Positions 35,363 to 49,706 of a stretch of 64,000 nucleotides of DNA are shown here, piece after piece (the stretch's first letter is position 1; every line of letters begins with the position of its first letter). The notes below the pieces were generated by a model. It ran no database searches. It had not been told where the DNA came from and worked only from the letters and a program-made list of their open reading frames with translations. The position numbers and the translations under genes are program-made. Source of the stretch: Flabesymbios commensalis (Eukaryota; Annelida; Polychaeta; Terebellida; Flabelligeridae); the NCBI GenBank assembly GCA_964017125.1, contig OZ024903.1:80989916-81053915 (forward strand), read 5' to 3'.

Positions 35363-35933
35363 ACAAAAAAAGCAGAACAAAGTAAAGAAAAAGCAATAAC
35401 TAGATGGACTGGTCCAGTCTGAGCCATTTGATTTGGACTGCTATGTATGTTATGGAGCTTAAGAACTGATCTAGGATTACTTCAAAAAATCTAATGCATA
35501 ATCTAGTTTTGTCAGCCACTTTTATATATGATTTTCTAAACATTTTTTCTGAAATTGCTAGAACATTTGTAGCAAACACGGAATGTCTTTATCCAAAAAA
35601 GAGGCCAGACGGCCACCATAATCCCCGGCCTCGCCCGAGTGCCAGCAATTTTACAGGGTGCATACTTCCCTGAAGTCTCACATTCTGTTCTACAATAATG
35701 ATCCACCTATCTAGCACAGATTACTGTATATATTACAGGTATTGAAGTCAATGATGGTCACAAGTCAGCATTTTTTAAATGTGAGTAAGCTGCATTAAGA
35801 GGGTATATCCCTCACTGAAACCATGCATTTCGTTTTAAAGTCATTAATGGACTGGTATATTTCCAAGGACTGATGCGTAAATGCTTCGCATAGATTTAAT
35901 GCATTATCAATGTTAAATTTTAAGTGTTTTTCT
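35363..35933. other. Gene-free stretch before the satellite
   Basis: 571 bp, mostly AT-rich. One GC-richer patch (gaggccagacggccaccata at 35610) contains a small inverted repeat. No frame, RNA gene or known repeat recognised. Confidence 0.4.
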
Positions 35934-36122
35934 CTAGTAAACATGGACTTTCCTTACCTTAAAAACTGACCCATTTTTCGCGCGTGGCTGCTCTAAAACT
36001 ATGCTCATGGGGTTTCGAAAGGGGCACAGCCCCTTCGCCGTAAACGGTGATGGTACACTATTGAGACAATGATTCACTTTTTCTCCTGTGCAAGTTTCAA
36101 AAACTTTAATAACAATCAGCAT
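35934..36122 (-). CDS. Short open frame with splice-like edges, function unknown
   Basis: A 62-codon minus-strand frame, unrecognised, that reads more like protein than other short frames here (CTGEKVNHCLNSVPSPF, KGLCPFRNPMSIV, LEQPRAKNGSVFK). On the minus strand an acceptor-like cttgcacag ends at 36086 and a donor-like aag followed by gtaagg begins at 35957, so an internal exon of about 128 bp (36085-35958) is conceivable. The same DNA is GC-rich compared with both sides and carries two tight hairpins (36016-36037 and 36038-36047). It may therefore be a structured RNA or a conserved repeat fragment rather than an exon. It abuts the first satellite monomer directly. No function is proposed. 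Confidence 0.2.
   Translation of the reverse strand: MLIVIKVFETCTGEKVNHCLNSVPSPFTAKGLCPFRNPMSIVLEQPRAKNGSVFKVRKVHVY
36016..36047. other. Two adjacent hairpins
   Basis: cgaa-a-ggggc / gccccttcg with a 3-base loop (36016-36037) is followed at once by ccgt-aa-acgg (36038-36047). They are GC-rich in an AT-rich setting and lie inside the short open frame. Confidence 0.6.
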
Positions 36123-36450
36123 ACATACACTTATCCACTGAGGTGAAAAAACAACATTAAATTAATGTAAAATGTCACATACTATATATCTATATACACC
36201 ATCCGCATGGATATAAGAATAACGTCAAAATAACAAACTTCTGCTTGGTTTTTCTACCTGAAATTTCACACAGCCATCAAGTATCACAGACTACATGACA
36301 TGAAACCAATTTTAGAGCTCTGGATATTGTAATAAGGTCCACACATATGGGAGGGGTATGAGAATAACAGTAAAAAAGTCTATTTTCAATAAATAAATAG
36401 ACCCATGGATGAAAGGGTGCATGCTAAGCCACGTTACATGCATGGATCTT
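36123..36450. repeat. Diverged edge monomer lacking the hairpin
   Basis: The first monomer is 328 bp to the next equivalent point instead of 371. It goes from caccatccg straight to catggatataag, losing 47 bp that in every other monomer include the tggatgaagg...ccttcgtcca hairpin. It also has a few extra bases and substitutions near 36160-36200. Divergence at the edge with homogeneity inside is the usual pattern of arrays kept alike by unequal exchange. Confidence 0.85.
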
Positions 36451-39400
36451 ACATACACTTATCCATGGAGGTGAAAAAAGAACATTAAATTGACGTAAAC
36501 TGCCAAATACTGTAGATATACACCATCCGTGGATGAAGGAGGACATATTCTGTCAGCCTTCGTCCATGGATCTTAGCATGGATATAAAAATAACGTCAAA
36601 ATAACAAACTTCTGCTTGGTTTTTCTACCTGAAATTTCACACAGCCATCAAGTATCACAGACTACATGACATGAAACCAATTTTAGAGCTCTGGATATTG
36701 TAATAAGGTCCACACATATGGGAGGGGTATGAGAAAAACAGTAAAAAAGTCTATTTTCAATAAATAAATAGATCCATGGATGAAAGGGTGCATGCTAAGC
36801 CACGTTACATGCATGGATCTTACATACACTTATCCATGGAGGTGAAAAAAGAACATTAAATTGACGTAAACTGCCAAATACTGTAGATATACACCATCCG
36901 TGGATGAAGGAGGACATATTCTGTCAGCCTTCGTCCATGGATCTTAGCATGGATATAAGAATAACGTCAAAATAACAAACTTCTGCTTGGTTTTTCTACC
37001 TGAAATTTCACACAGCCATCAAGTATCACAGACTACATGACATGAAACCAATTTTAGAGCTCTGGATATTGTAATAAGGTCCACACATACGGGAGGGGTA
37101 TGAGAAAAACAGTAAAAAAGTCTATTTTCAATAAATAAATAGACCCATGGATGAAAGGGTGCATGCTAAGCCACGTTACATGCATGGATCTTACATACAC
37201 TTATCCATGGAGGTGAAAAAAGAACATTAAATTGACGTAAACTGCCAAATACTGTAGATATACACCATCCGTGGATGAAGGAGGACATATTCTGTCAGCC
37301 TTCGTCCATGGATCTTAGCATGGATATAAGAATAACGTCAAAATAACAAACTTCTGCTTGGTTTTTCTACCTGAAATTTCACACAGCCATCAAGTATCAC
37401 AGACTACATGACATGAAACCAATTTTAGAGCTCTGGATATTGTAATAAGGTCCACACATATGGGAGGGGTATGAGAAAAACAGTAAAAAAGTCTATTTTC
37501 AATAAATAAATAGATCCATGGATGAAAGGGTGCATGCTAAGCCACGTTACATGCATGGATCTTACATACACTTATCCATGGAGGTGAAAAAAGAACATTA
37601 AATTGACGTAAACTGCCAAATACTGTAGATATACACCATCCGTGGATGAAGGAGGACATATTCTGTCAGCCTTCGTCCATGGATCTTAGCATGGATATAA
37701 GAATAACGTCAAAATAACAAACTTCTGCTTGGTTTTTCTACCTGAAATTTCACACAGCCATCAAGTATCACAGACTACATGACATGAAACCAATTTTAGA
37801 GCTCTGGATATTGTAATAAGGTCCACACATATGGGAGGGGTATGAGAATAACAGTAAAAAAGTCTATTTTCAATAAATAAATAGACCCATGGATGAAAGG
37901 GTGCATGCTAAGCCACGTTACATGCATGGATCTTACATACACTTATCCATGGAGGTGAAAAAAGAACATTAAATTGACGTAAACTGCCAAATACTGTAGA
38001 TATACACCATCCGTGGATGAAGGAGGACATATTCTGTCAGCCTTCGTCCATGGATCTTAGCATGGATATAAAAATAACGTCAAAATAACAAACTTCTGCT
38101 TGGTTTTTCTACCTGAAATTTCACACAGCCATCAAGTATCACAGACTACATGACATGAAACCAATTTTAGAGCTCTGGATATTGTAATAAGGTCCACACA
38201 TATGGGAGGGGTATGAGAAAAACAGTAAAAAAGTCTATTTTCAATAAATAAATAGATCCATGGATGAAAGGGTGCATGCTAAGCCACGTTACATGCATGG
38301 ATCTTACATACACTTATCCATGGAGGTGAAAAAAGAACATTAAATTGACGTAAACTGCCAAATACTGTAGATATACACCATCCGTGGATGAAGGAGGACA
38401 TATTCTGTCAGCCTTCGTCCATGGATCTTAGCATGGATATAAGAATAACGTCAAAATAACAAACTTCTGCTTGGTTTTTCTACCTGAAATTTCACACAGC
38501 CATCAAGTATCACAGACTACATGACATGAAACCAATTTTAGAGCTCTGGATATTGTAATAAGGTCCACACATACGGGAGGGGTATGAGAAAAACAGTAAA
38601 AAAGTCTATTTTCAATAAATAAATAGATCCATGGATGAAAGGGTGCATGCTAAGCCACGTTACATGCATGGATCTTACATACACTTATCCATGGAGGTGA
38701 AAAAAGAACATTAAATTGACGTAAACTGCCAAATACTGTAGATATACACCATCCGTGGATGAAGGAGGACATATTCTGTCAGCCTTCGTCCATGGATCTT
38801 AGCATGGATATAAGAATAACGTCAAAATAACAAACTTCTGCTTGGTTTTTCTACCTGAAATTTCACACAGCCATCAAGTATCACAGACTACATGACATGA
38901 AACCAATTTTAGAGCTCTGGATATTGTAATAAGGTCCACACATACGGGAGGGGTATGAGAAAAACAGTAAAAAAGTCTATTTTCAATAAATAAATAGACC
39001 CATGGATGAAAGGGTGCATGCTAAGCCACGTTACATGCATGGATCTTACATACACTTATCCATGGAGGTGAAAAAAGAACATTAAATTGACGTAAACTGC
39101 CAAATACTGTAGATATACACCATCCGTGGATGAAGGAGGACATATTCTGTCAGCCTTCGTCCATGGATCTTAGCATGGATATAAGAATAACGTCAAAATA
39201 ACAAACTTCTGCTTGGTTTTTCTACCTGAAATTTCACACAGCCATCAAGTATCACAGACTACATGACATGAAACCAATTTTAGAGCTCTGGATATTGTAA
39301 TAAGGTCCACACATATGGGAGGGGTATGAGAAAAACAGTAAAAAAGTCTATTTTCAATAAATAAATAGATCCATGGATGAAAGGGTGCATGCTAAGCCAC

Positions 39401-42400
39401 GTTACATGCATGGATCTTACATACACTTATCCATGGAGGTGAAAAAAGAACATTAAATTGACGTAAACTGCCAAATACTGTAGATATACACCATCCGTGG
39501 ATGAAGGAGGACATATTCTGTCAGCCTTCGTCCATGGATCTTAGCATGGATATAAGAATAACGTCAAAATAACAAACTTCTGCTTGGTTTTTCTACCTGA
39601 AATTTCACACAGCCATCAAGTATCACAGACTACATGACATGAAACCAATTTTAGAGCTCTGGATATTGTAATAAGGTCCACACATATGGGAGGGGTATGA
39701 GAAAAACAGTAAAAAAGTCTATTTTCAATAAATAAATAGACCCATGGATGAAAGGGTGCATGCTAAGCCACGTTACATGCATGGATCTTACATACACTTA
39801 TCCATGGAGGTGAAAAAACAACATTAAATTGACGTAAACTGCCAAATACTGTAGATATACACCATCCGTGGATGAAGGAGGACATATTCTGTCAGCCTTC
39901 GTCCATGGATCTTAGCATGGATATAAGAATAACGTCAAAATAACAAACTTCTGCTTGGTTTTTCTACCTGAAATTTCACACAGCCATCAAGTATCACAGA
40001 CTACATGACATGAAACCAATTTTAGAGCTCTGGATATTGTAATAAGGTCCACACATATGGGAGGGGTATGAGAAAAACAGTAAAAAAGTCTATTTTCAAT
40101 AAATAAATAGACCCATGGATGAAAGGGTGCATGCTAAGCCACGTTACATGCATGGATCTTACATACACTTATCCATGGAGGTGAAAAAAGAACATTAAAT
40201 TGACGTAAACTGCCAAATACTGTAGATATACACCATCCGTGGATGAAGGAGGACATATTCTGTCAGCCTTCGTCCATGGATCTTAGCATGGATATAAGAA
40301 TAACGTCAAAATAACAAACTTCTGCTTGGTTTTTCTACCTGAAATTTCACACAGCCATCAAGTATCACAGACTACATGACATGAAACCAATTTTAGAGCT
40401 CTGGATATTATAATAAGGTCCACACATATGGGAGGGGTATGAGAAAAACAGTAAAAAAGTCTATTTTCAATAAATAAATAGACCCATGGATGAAAGGGTG
40501 CATGCTAAGCCACGTTACATGCATGGATCTTACATACACTTATCCATGGAGGTGAAAAAACAACATTAAATTGACGTAAACTGCCAAATACTGTAGATAT
40601 ACACCATCCGTGGATGAAGGAGGACATATTCTGTCAGCCTTCGTCCATGGATCTTAGCATGGATATAAGAATAACGTCAAAATAACAAACTTCTGCTTGG
40701 TTTTTCTACCTGAAATTTCACACAGCCATCAAGTATCACAGACTACATGACATGAAACCAATTTTAGAGCTCTGGATATTGTAATAAGGTCCACACATAT
40801 GGGAGGGGTATGAGAAAAACAGTAAAAAAGTCTATTTTCAATAAATAAATAGACCCATGGATGAAAGGGTGCATGCTAAGCCACGTTACATGCATGGATC
40901 TTACATACACTTATCCATGGAGGTGAAAAAAGAACATTAAATTGACGTAAACTGCCAAATACTGTAGATATACACCATCCGTGGATGAAGGAGGACATAT
41001 TCTGTCAGCCTTCGTCCATGGATCTTAGCATGGATATAAGAATAACGTCAAAATAACAAACTTCTGCTTGGTTTTTCTACCTGAAATTTCACACAGCCAT
41101 CAAGTATCACAGACTACATGACATGAAACCAATTTTAGAGCTCTGGATATTGTAATAAGGTCCACACATATGGGAGGGGTATGAGAAAAACAGTAAAAAA
41201 TTCTATTTTCAATAAATAAATAGACCCATGGATGAAAGGGTGCATGCTAAGCCACGTTACATGCATGGATCTTACATACACTTATCCATGGAGGTGAAAA
41301 AAGAACATTAAATTGACGTAAACTGCCAAATACTGTAGATATACACCATCCGTGGATGAAGGAGGACATATTCTGTCAGCCTTCGTCCATGGATCTTAGC
41401 ATGGATATAAGAATAACGTCAAAATAACAAACTTCTGCTTGGTTTTTTTACCTGAAATTTCACACAGCCATCAAGTATCACAGACTACATGACATGAAAC
41501 CAATTTTAGAGCTCTGGATATTGTAATAAGGTCCACACATATGGGAGGGGTATGAGAAAAACAGTAAAAAAGTCTATTTTCAATAAATAAATAGACCCAT
41601 GGATGAAAGGGTGCATGCTAAGCCACGTTACATGCATGGATCTTACATACACTTATCCATGGAGGTGAAAAAAGAACATTAAATTGACGTAAACTGCCAA
41701 ATACTGTAGATATACACCATCCGTGGATGAAGGAGGACATATTCTGTCAGCCTTCGTCCATGGATCTTAGCATGGATATAAGAATAACGTCAAAATAACA
41801 AACTTCTGCTTGGTTTTTCTACCTGAAATTTCACACAGCCATCAAGTATCACAGACTACATGACATGAAACCAATTTTAGAGCTCTGGATATTGTAATAA
41901 GGTCCACACATATGGGAGGGGTATGAGAAAAACAGTAAAAAAGTCTATTTTCAATAAATAAATAGACCCATGGATGAAAGGGTGCATGCTAAGCCACGTT
42001 ACATGCATGGATCTTACATACACTTATCCATGGAGGTGAAAAAACAACATTAAATTGACGTAAACTGCCAAATACTGTAGATATACACCATCCGTGGATG
42101 AAGGAGGACATATTCTGTCAGCCTTCGTCCATGGATCTTAGCATGGATATAAGAATAACGTCAAAATAACAAACTTCTGCTTGGTTTTTCTACCTGAAAT
42201 TTCACACAGCCATCAAGTATCACAGACTACATGACATGAAACCAATTTTAGAGCTCTGGATATTGTAATAAGGTCCACACATATGGGAGGGGTATGAGAA
42301 TAACAGTAAAAAAGTCTATTTTCAATAAATAAATAGACCCATGGATGAAAGGGTGCATGCTAAGCCACGTTACATGCATGGATCTTACATACACTTATCC

Positions 42401-43028
42401 ATGGAGGTGAAAAAAGAACATTAAATTGACGTAAACTGCCAAATACTGTAGATATACACCATCCGTGGATGAAGGAGGACATATTCTGTCAGCCTTCGTC
42501 CATGGATCTTAGCATGGATATAAAAATAACGTCAAAATAACAAACTTCTGCTTGGTTTTTCTACCTGAAATTTCACACAGCCATCAAGTATCACAGACTA
42601 CATGACATGAAACCAATTTTAGAGCTCTGGATATTGTAATAAGGTCCACACATATGGGAGGGGTATGAGAAAAACAGTAAAAAAGTCTATTTTCAATAAA
42701 TAAATAGATCCATGGATGAAAGGGTGCATGCTAAGCCACGTTACATGCATGGATCTTACATACACTTATCCATGGAGGTGAAAAAAGAACATTAAATTGA
42801 CGTAAACTGCCAAATACTGTAGATATACACCATCCGTGGATGAAGGAGGACATATTCTGTCAGCCTTCGTCCATGGATCTTAGCATGGATATAAGAATAA
42901 CGTCAAAATAACAAACTTCTGCTTGGTTTTTCTACCTGAAATTTCACACAGCCATCAAGTATCACAGACTACATGACATGAAACCAATTTTAGAGCTCTG
43001 GATATTGTAATAAGGTCCACACATATGG
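36351..43028. repeat. 18-monomer higher-order repeat, copy 1 (6,678 bp)
   Basis: Scoring the variant sites monomer by monomer gives an order that recurs 18 monomers later. Markers include aataacag with ataaaa in monomers 1, 5 and 17; tac in 3, 7 and 8; tattataata in 12; aaattct plus the tttttttacc variant in 14. The next 6,678 bp repeat this order. Confidence 0.85.
36530..36566. other. Conserved hairpin of the satellite monomer (first instance)
   Basis: tggatgaaggaggaca (36530-36545) and tgtcagccttcgtcca (36551-36566) pair at 13 of 16 positions plus one G-T wobble, around the loop tattc. It recurs every 371 bp through the array. Confidence 0.75.
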
Positions 43029-46000
43029 GAGGGGTATGAGAATAACAGTAAAAAAGTCTATTTTCAATAAATAAATAGACCCATGGATGAAAGGGTGCAT
43101 GCTAAGCCACGTTACATGCATGGATCTTACATACACTTATCCATGGAGGTGAAAAAAGAACATTAAATTGACGTAAACTGCCAAATACTGTAGATATACA
43201 CCATCCGTGGATGAAGGAGGACATATTCTGTCAGCCTTCGTCCATGGATCTTAGCATGGATATAAAAATAACGTCAAAATAACAAACTTCTGCTTGGTTT
43301 TTCTACCTGAAATTTCACACAGCCATCAAGTATCACAGACTACATGACATGAAACCAATTTTAGAGCTCTGGATATTGTAATAAGGTCCACACATATGGG
43401 AGGGGTATGAGAAAAACAGTAAAAAAGTCTATTTTCAATAAATAAATAGATCCATGGATGAAAGGGTGCATGCTAAGCCACGTTACATGCATGGATCTTA
43501 CATACACTTATCCATGGAGGTGAAAAAAGAACATTAAATTGACGTAAACTGCCAAATACTGTAGATATACACCATCCGTGGATGAAGGAGGACATATTCT
43601 GTCAGCCTTCGTCCATGGATCTTAGCATGGATATAAGAATAACGTCAAAATAACAAACTTCTGCTTGGTTTTTCTACCTGAAATTTCACACAGCCATCAA
43701 GTATCACAGACTACATGACATGAAACCAATTTTAGAGCTCTGGATATTGTAATAAGGTCCACACATACGGGAGGGGTATGAGAAAAACAGTAAAAAAGTC
43801 TATTTTCAATAAATAAATAGACCCATGGATGAAAGGGTGCATGCTAAGCCACGTTACATGCATGGATCTTACATACACTTATCCATGGAGGTGAAAAAAG
43901 AACATTAAATTGACGTAAACTGCCAAATACTGTAGATATACACCATCCGTGGATGAAGGAGGACATATTCTGTCAGCCTTCGTCCATGGATCTTAGCATG
44001 GATATAAGAATAACGTCAAAATAACAAACTTCTGCTTGGTTTTTCTACCTGAAATTTCACACAGCCATCAAGTATCACAGACTACATGACATGAAACCAA
44101 TTTTAGAGCTCTGGATATTGTAATAAGGTCCACACATATGGGAGGGGTATGAGAAAAACAGTAAAAAAGTCTATTTTCAATAAATAAATAGATCCATGGA
44201 TGAAAGGGTGCATGCTAAGCCACGTTACATGCATGGATCTTACATACACTTATCCATGGAGGTGAAAAAAGAACATTAAATTGACGTAAACTGCCAAATA
44301 CTGTAGATATACACCATCCGTGGATGAAGGAGGACATATTCTGTCAGCCTTCGTCCATGGATCTTAGCATGGATATAAGAATAACGTCAAAATAACAAAC
44401 TTCTGCTTGGTTTTTCTACCTGAAATTTCACACAGCCATCAAGTATCACAGACTACATGACATGAAACCAATTTTAGAGCTCTGGATATTGTAATAAGGT
44501 CCACACATATGGGAGGGGTATGAGAATAACAGTAAAAAAGTCTATTTTCAATAAATAAATAGACCCATGGATGAAAGGGTGCATGCTAAGCCACGTTACA
44601 TGCATGGATCTTACATACACTTATCCATGGAGGTGAAAAAAGAACATTAAATTGACGTAAACTGCCAAATACTGTAGATATACACCATCCGTGGATGAAG
44701 GAGGACATATTCTGTCAGCCTTCGTCCATGGATCTTAGCATGGATATAAAAATAACGTCAAAATAACAAACTTCTGCTTGGTTTTTCTACCTGAAATTTC
44801 ACACAGCCATCAAGTATCACAGACTACATGACATGAAACCAATTTTAGAGCTCTGGATATTGTAATAAGGTCCACACATATGGGAGGGGTATGAGAAAAA
44901 CAGTAAAAAAGTCTATTTTCAATAAATAAATAGATCCATGGATGAAAGGGTGCATGCTAAGCCACGTTACATGCATGGATCTTACATACACTTATCCATG
45001 GAGGTGAAAAAAGAACATTAAATTGACGTAAACTGCCAAATACTGTAGATATACACCATCCGTGGATGAAGGAGGACATATTCTGTCAGCCTTCGTCCAT
45101 GGATCTTAGCATGGATATAAGAATAACGTCAAAATAACAAACTTCTGCTTGGTTTTTCTACCTGAAATTTCACACAGCCATCAAGTATCACAGACTACAT
45201 GACATGAAACCAATTTTAGAGCTCTGGATATTGTAATAAGGTCCACACATACGGGAGGGGTATGAGAAAAACAGTAAAAAAGTCTATTTTCAATAAATAA
45301 ATAGATCCATGGATGAAAGGGTGCATGCTAAGCCACGTTACATGCATGGATCTTACATACACTTATCCATGGAGGTGAAAAAAGAACATTAAATTGACGT
45401 AAACTGCCAAATACTGTAGATATACACCATCCGTGGATGAAGGAGGACATATTCTGTCAGCCTTCGTCCATGGATCTTAGCATGGATATAAGAATAACGT
45501 CAAAATAACAAACTTCTGCTTGGTTTTTCTACCTGAAATTTCACACAGCCATCAAGTATCACAGACTACATGACATGAAACCAATTTTAGAGCTCTGGAT
45601 ATTGTAATAAGGTCCACACATACGGGAGGGGTATGAGAAAAACAGTAAAAAAGTCTATTTTCAATAAATAAATAGACCCATGGATGAAAGGGTGCATGCT
45701 AAGCCACGTTACATGCATGGATCTTACATACACTTATCCATGGAGGTGAAAAAAGAACATTAAATTGACGTAAACTGCCAAATACTGTAGATATACACCA
45801 TCCGTGGATGAAGGAGGACATATTCTGTCAGCCTTCGTCCATGGATCTTAGCATGGATATAAGAATAACGTCAAAATAACAAACTTCTGCTTGGTTTTTC
45901 TACCTGAAATTTCACACAGCCATCAAGTATCACAGACTACATGACATGAAACCAATTTTAGAGCTCTGGATATTGTAATAAGGTCCACACATATGGGAGG

Positions 46001-49000
46001 GGTATGAGAAAAACAGTAAAAAAGTCTATTTTCAATAAATAAATAGATCCATGGATGAAAGGGTGCATGCTAAGCCACGTTACATGCATGGATCTTACAT
46101 ACACTTATCCATGGAGGTGAAAAAAGAACATTAAATTGACGTAAACTGCCAAATACTGTAGATATACACCATCCGTGGATGAAGGAGGACATATTCTGTC
46201 AGCCTTCGTCCATGGATCTTAGCATGGATATAAGAATAACGTCAAAATAACAAACTTCTGCTTGGTTTTTCTACCTGAAATTTCACACAGCCATCAAGTA
46301 TCACAGACTACATGACATGAAACCAATTTTAGAGCTCTGGATATTGTAATAAGGTCCACACATATGGGAGGGGTATGAGAAAAACAGTAAAAAAGTCTAT
46401 TTTCAATAAATAAATAGACCCATGGATGAAAGGGTGCATGCTAAGCCACGTTACATGCATGGATCTTACATACACTTATCCATGGAGGTGAAAAAACAAC
46501 ATTAAATTGACGTAAACTGCCAAATACTGTAGATATACACCATCCGTGGATGAAGGAGGACATATTCTGTCAGCCTTCGTCCATGGATCTTAGCATGGAT
46601 ATAAGAATAACGTCAAAATAACAAACTTCTGCTTGGTTTTTCTACCTGAAATTTCACACAGCCATCAAGTATCACAGACTACATGACATGAAACCAATTT
46701 TAGAGCTCTGGATATTGTAATAAGGTCCACACATATGGGAGGGGTATGAGAAAAACAGTAAAAAAGTCTATTTTCAATAAATAAATAGACCCATGGATGA
46801 AAGGGTGCATGCTAAGCCACGTTACATGCATGGATCTTACATACACTTATCCATGGAGGTGAAAAAAGAACATTAAATTGACGTAAACTGCCAAATACTG
46901 TAGATATACACCATCCGTGGATGAAGGAGGACATATTCTGTCAGCCTTCGTCCATGGATCTTAGCATGGATATAAGAATAACGTCAAAATAACAAACTTC
47001 TGCTTGGTTTTTCTACCTGAAATTTCACACAGCCATCAAGTATCACAGACTACATGACATGAAACCAATTTTAGAGCTCTGGATATTATAATAAGGTCCA
47101 CACATATGGGAGGGGTATGAGAAAAACAGTAAAAAAGTCTATTTTCAATAAATAAATAGACCCATGGATGAAAGGGTGCATGCTAAGCCACGTTACATGC
47201 ATGGATCTTACATACACTTATCCATGGAGGTGAAAAAACAACATTAAATTGACGTAAACTGCCAAATACTGTAGATATACACCATCCGTGGATGAAGGAG
47301 GACATATTCTGTCAGCCTTCGTCCATGGATCTTAGCATGGATATAAGAATAACGTCAAAATAACAAACTTCTGCTTGGTTTTTCTACCTGAAATTTCACA
47401 CAGCCATCAAGTATCACAGACTACATGACATGAAACCAATTTTAGAGCTCTGGATATTGTAATAAGGTCCACACATATGGGAGGGGTATGAGAAAAACAG
47501 TAAAAAAGTCTATTTTCAATAAATAAATAGACCCATGGATGAAAGGGTGCATGCTAAGCCACGTTACATGCATGGATCTTACATACACTTATCCATGGAG
47601 GTGAAAAAAGAACATTAAATTGACGTAAACTGCCAAATACTGTAGATATACACCATCCGTGGATGAAGGAGGACATATTCTGTCAGCCTTCGTCCATGGA
47701 TCTTAGCATGGATATAAGAATAACGTCAAAATAACAAACTTCTGCTTGGTTTTTCTACCTGAAATTTCACACAGCCATCAAGTATCACAGACTACATGAC
47801 ATGAAACCAATTTTAGAGCTCTGGATATTGTAATAAGGTCCACACATATGGGAGGGGTATGAGAAAAACAGTAAAAAATTCTATTTTCAATAAATAAATA
47901 GACCCATGGATGAAAGGGTGCATGCTAAGCCACGTTACATGCATGGATCTTACATACACTTATCCATGGAGGTGAAAAAAGAACATTAAATTGACGTAAA
48001 CTGCCAAATACTGTAGATATACACCATCCGTGGATGAAGGAGGACATATTCTGTCAGCCTTCGTCCATGGATCTTAGCATGGATATAAGAATAACGTCAA
48101 AATAACAAACTTCTGCTTGGTTTTTTTACCTGAAATTTCACACAGCCATCAAGTATCACAGACTACATGACATGAAACCAATTTTAGAGCTCTGGATATT
48201 GTAATAAGGTCCACACATATGGGAGGGGTATGAGAAAAACAGTAAAAAAGTCTATTTTCAATAAATAAATAGACCCATGGATGAAAGGGTGCATGCTAAG
48301 CCACGTTACATGCATGGATCTTACATACACTTATCCATGGAGGTGAAAAAAGAACATTAAATTGACGTAAACTGCCAAATACTGTAGATATACACCATCC
48401 GTGGATGAAGGAGGACATATTCTGTCAGCCTTCGTCCATGGATCTTAGCATGGATATAAGAATAACGTCAAAATAACAAACTTCTGCTTGGTTTTTCTAC
48501 CTGAAATTTCACACAGCCATCAAGTATCACAGACTACATGACATGAAACCAATTTTAGAGCTCTGGATATTGTAATAAGGTCCACACATATGGGAGGGGT
48601 ATGAGAAAAACAGTAAAAAAGTCTATTTTCAATAAATAAATAGACCCATGGATGAAAGGGTGCATGCTAAGCCACGTTACATGCATGGATCTTACATACA
48701 CTTATCCATGGAGGTGAAAAAACAACATTAAATTGACGTAAACTGCCAAATACTGTAGATATACACCATCCGTGGATGAAGGAGGACATATTCTGTCAGC
48801 CTTCGTCCATGGATCTTAGCATGGATATAAGAATAACGTCAAAATAACAAACTTCTGCTTGGTTTTTCTACCTGAAATTTCACACAGCCATCAAGTATCA
48901 CAGACTACATGACATGAAACCAATTTTAGAGCTCTGGATATTGTAATAAGGTCCACACATATGGGAGGGGTATGAGAATAACAGTAAAAAAGTCTATTTT

Positions 49001-49706
49001 CAATAAATAAATAGACCCATGGATGAAAGGGTGCATGCTAAGCCACGTTACATGCATGGATCTTACATACACTTATCCATGGAGGTGAAAAAAGAACATT
49101 AAATTGACGTAAACTGCCAAATACTGTAGATATACACCATCCGTGGATGAAGGAGGACATATTCTGTCAGCCTTCGTCCATGGATCTTAGCATGGATATA
49201 AGAATAACGTCAAAATAACAAACTTCTGCTTGGTTTTTCTACCTGAAATTTCACACAGCCATCAAGTATCACAGACTACATGACATGAAACCAATTTTAG
49301 AGCTCTGGATATTGTAATAAGGTCCACACATATGGGAGGGGTATGAGAAAAACAGTAAAAAAGTCTATTTTCAATAAATAAATAGATCCATGGATGAAAG
49401 GGTGCATGCTAAGCCACGTTACATGCATGGATCTTACATACACTTATCCATGGAGGTGAAAAAAGAACATTAAATTGACGTAAACTGCCAAATACTGTAG
49501 ATATACACCATCCGTGGATGAAGGAGGACATATTCTGTCAGCCTTCGTCCATGGATCTTAGCATGGATATAAGAATAACGTCAAAATAACAAACTTCTGC
49601 TTGGTTTTTCTACCTGAAATTTCACACAGCCATCAAGTATCACAGACTACATGACATGAAACCAATTTTAGAGCTCTGGATATTGTAATAAGGTCCACAC
49701 ATACGG
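43029..49706. repeat. 18-monomer higher-order repeat, copy 2 (6,678 bp)
   Basis: Same variant order as 36351-43028. The tttttttacc variant at 41441 recurs at 48119 and aaattct at 41201 recurs at 47879, both exactly 6,678 bp on. One scored site differs: the 17th monomer has ataaga near 49200 where copy 1 has ataaaa near 42522. Confidence 0.85.
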
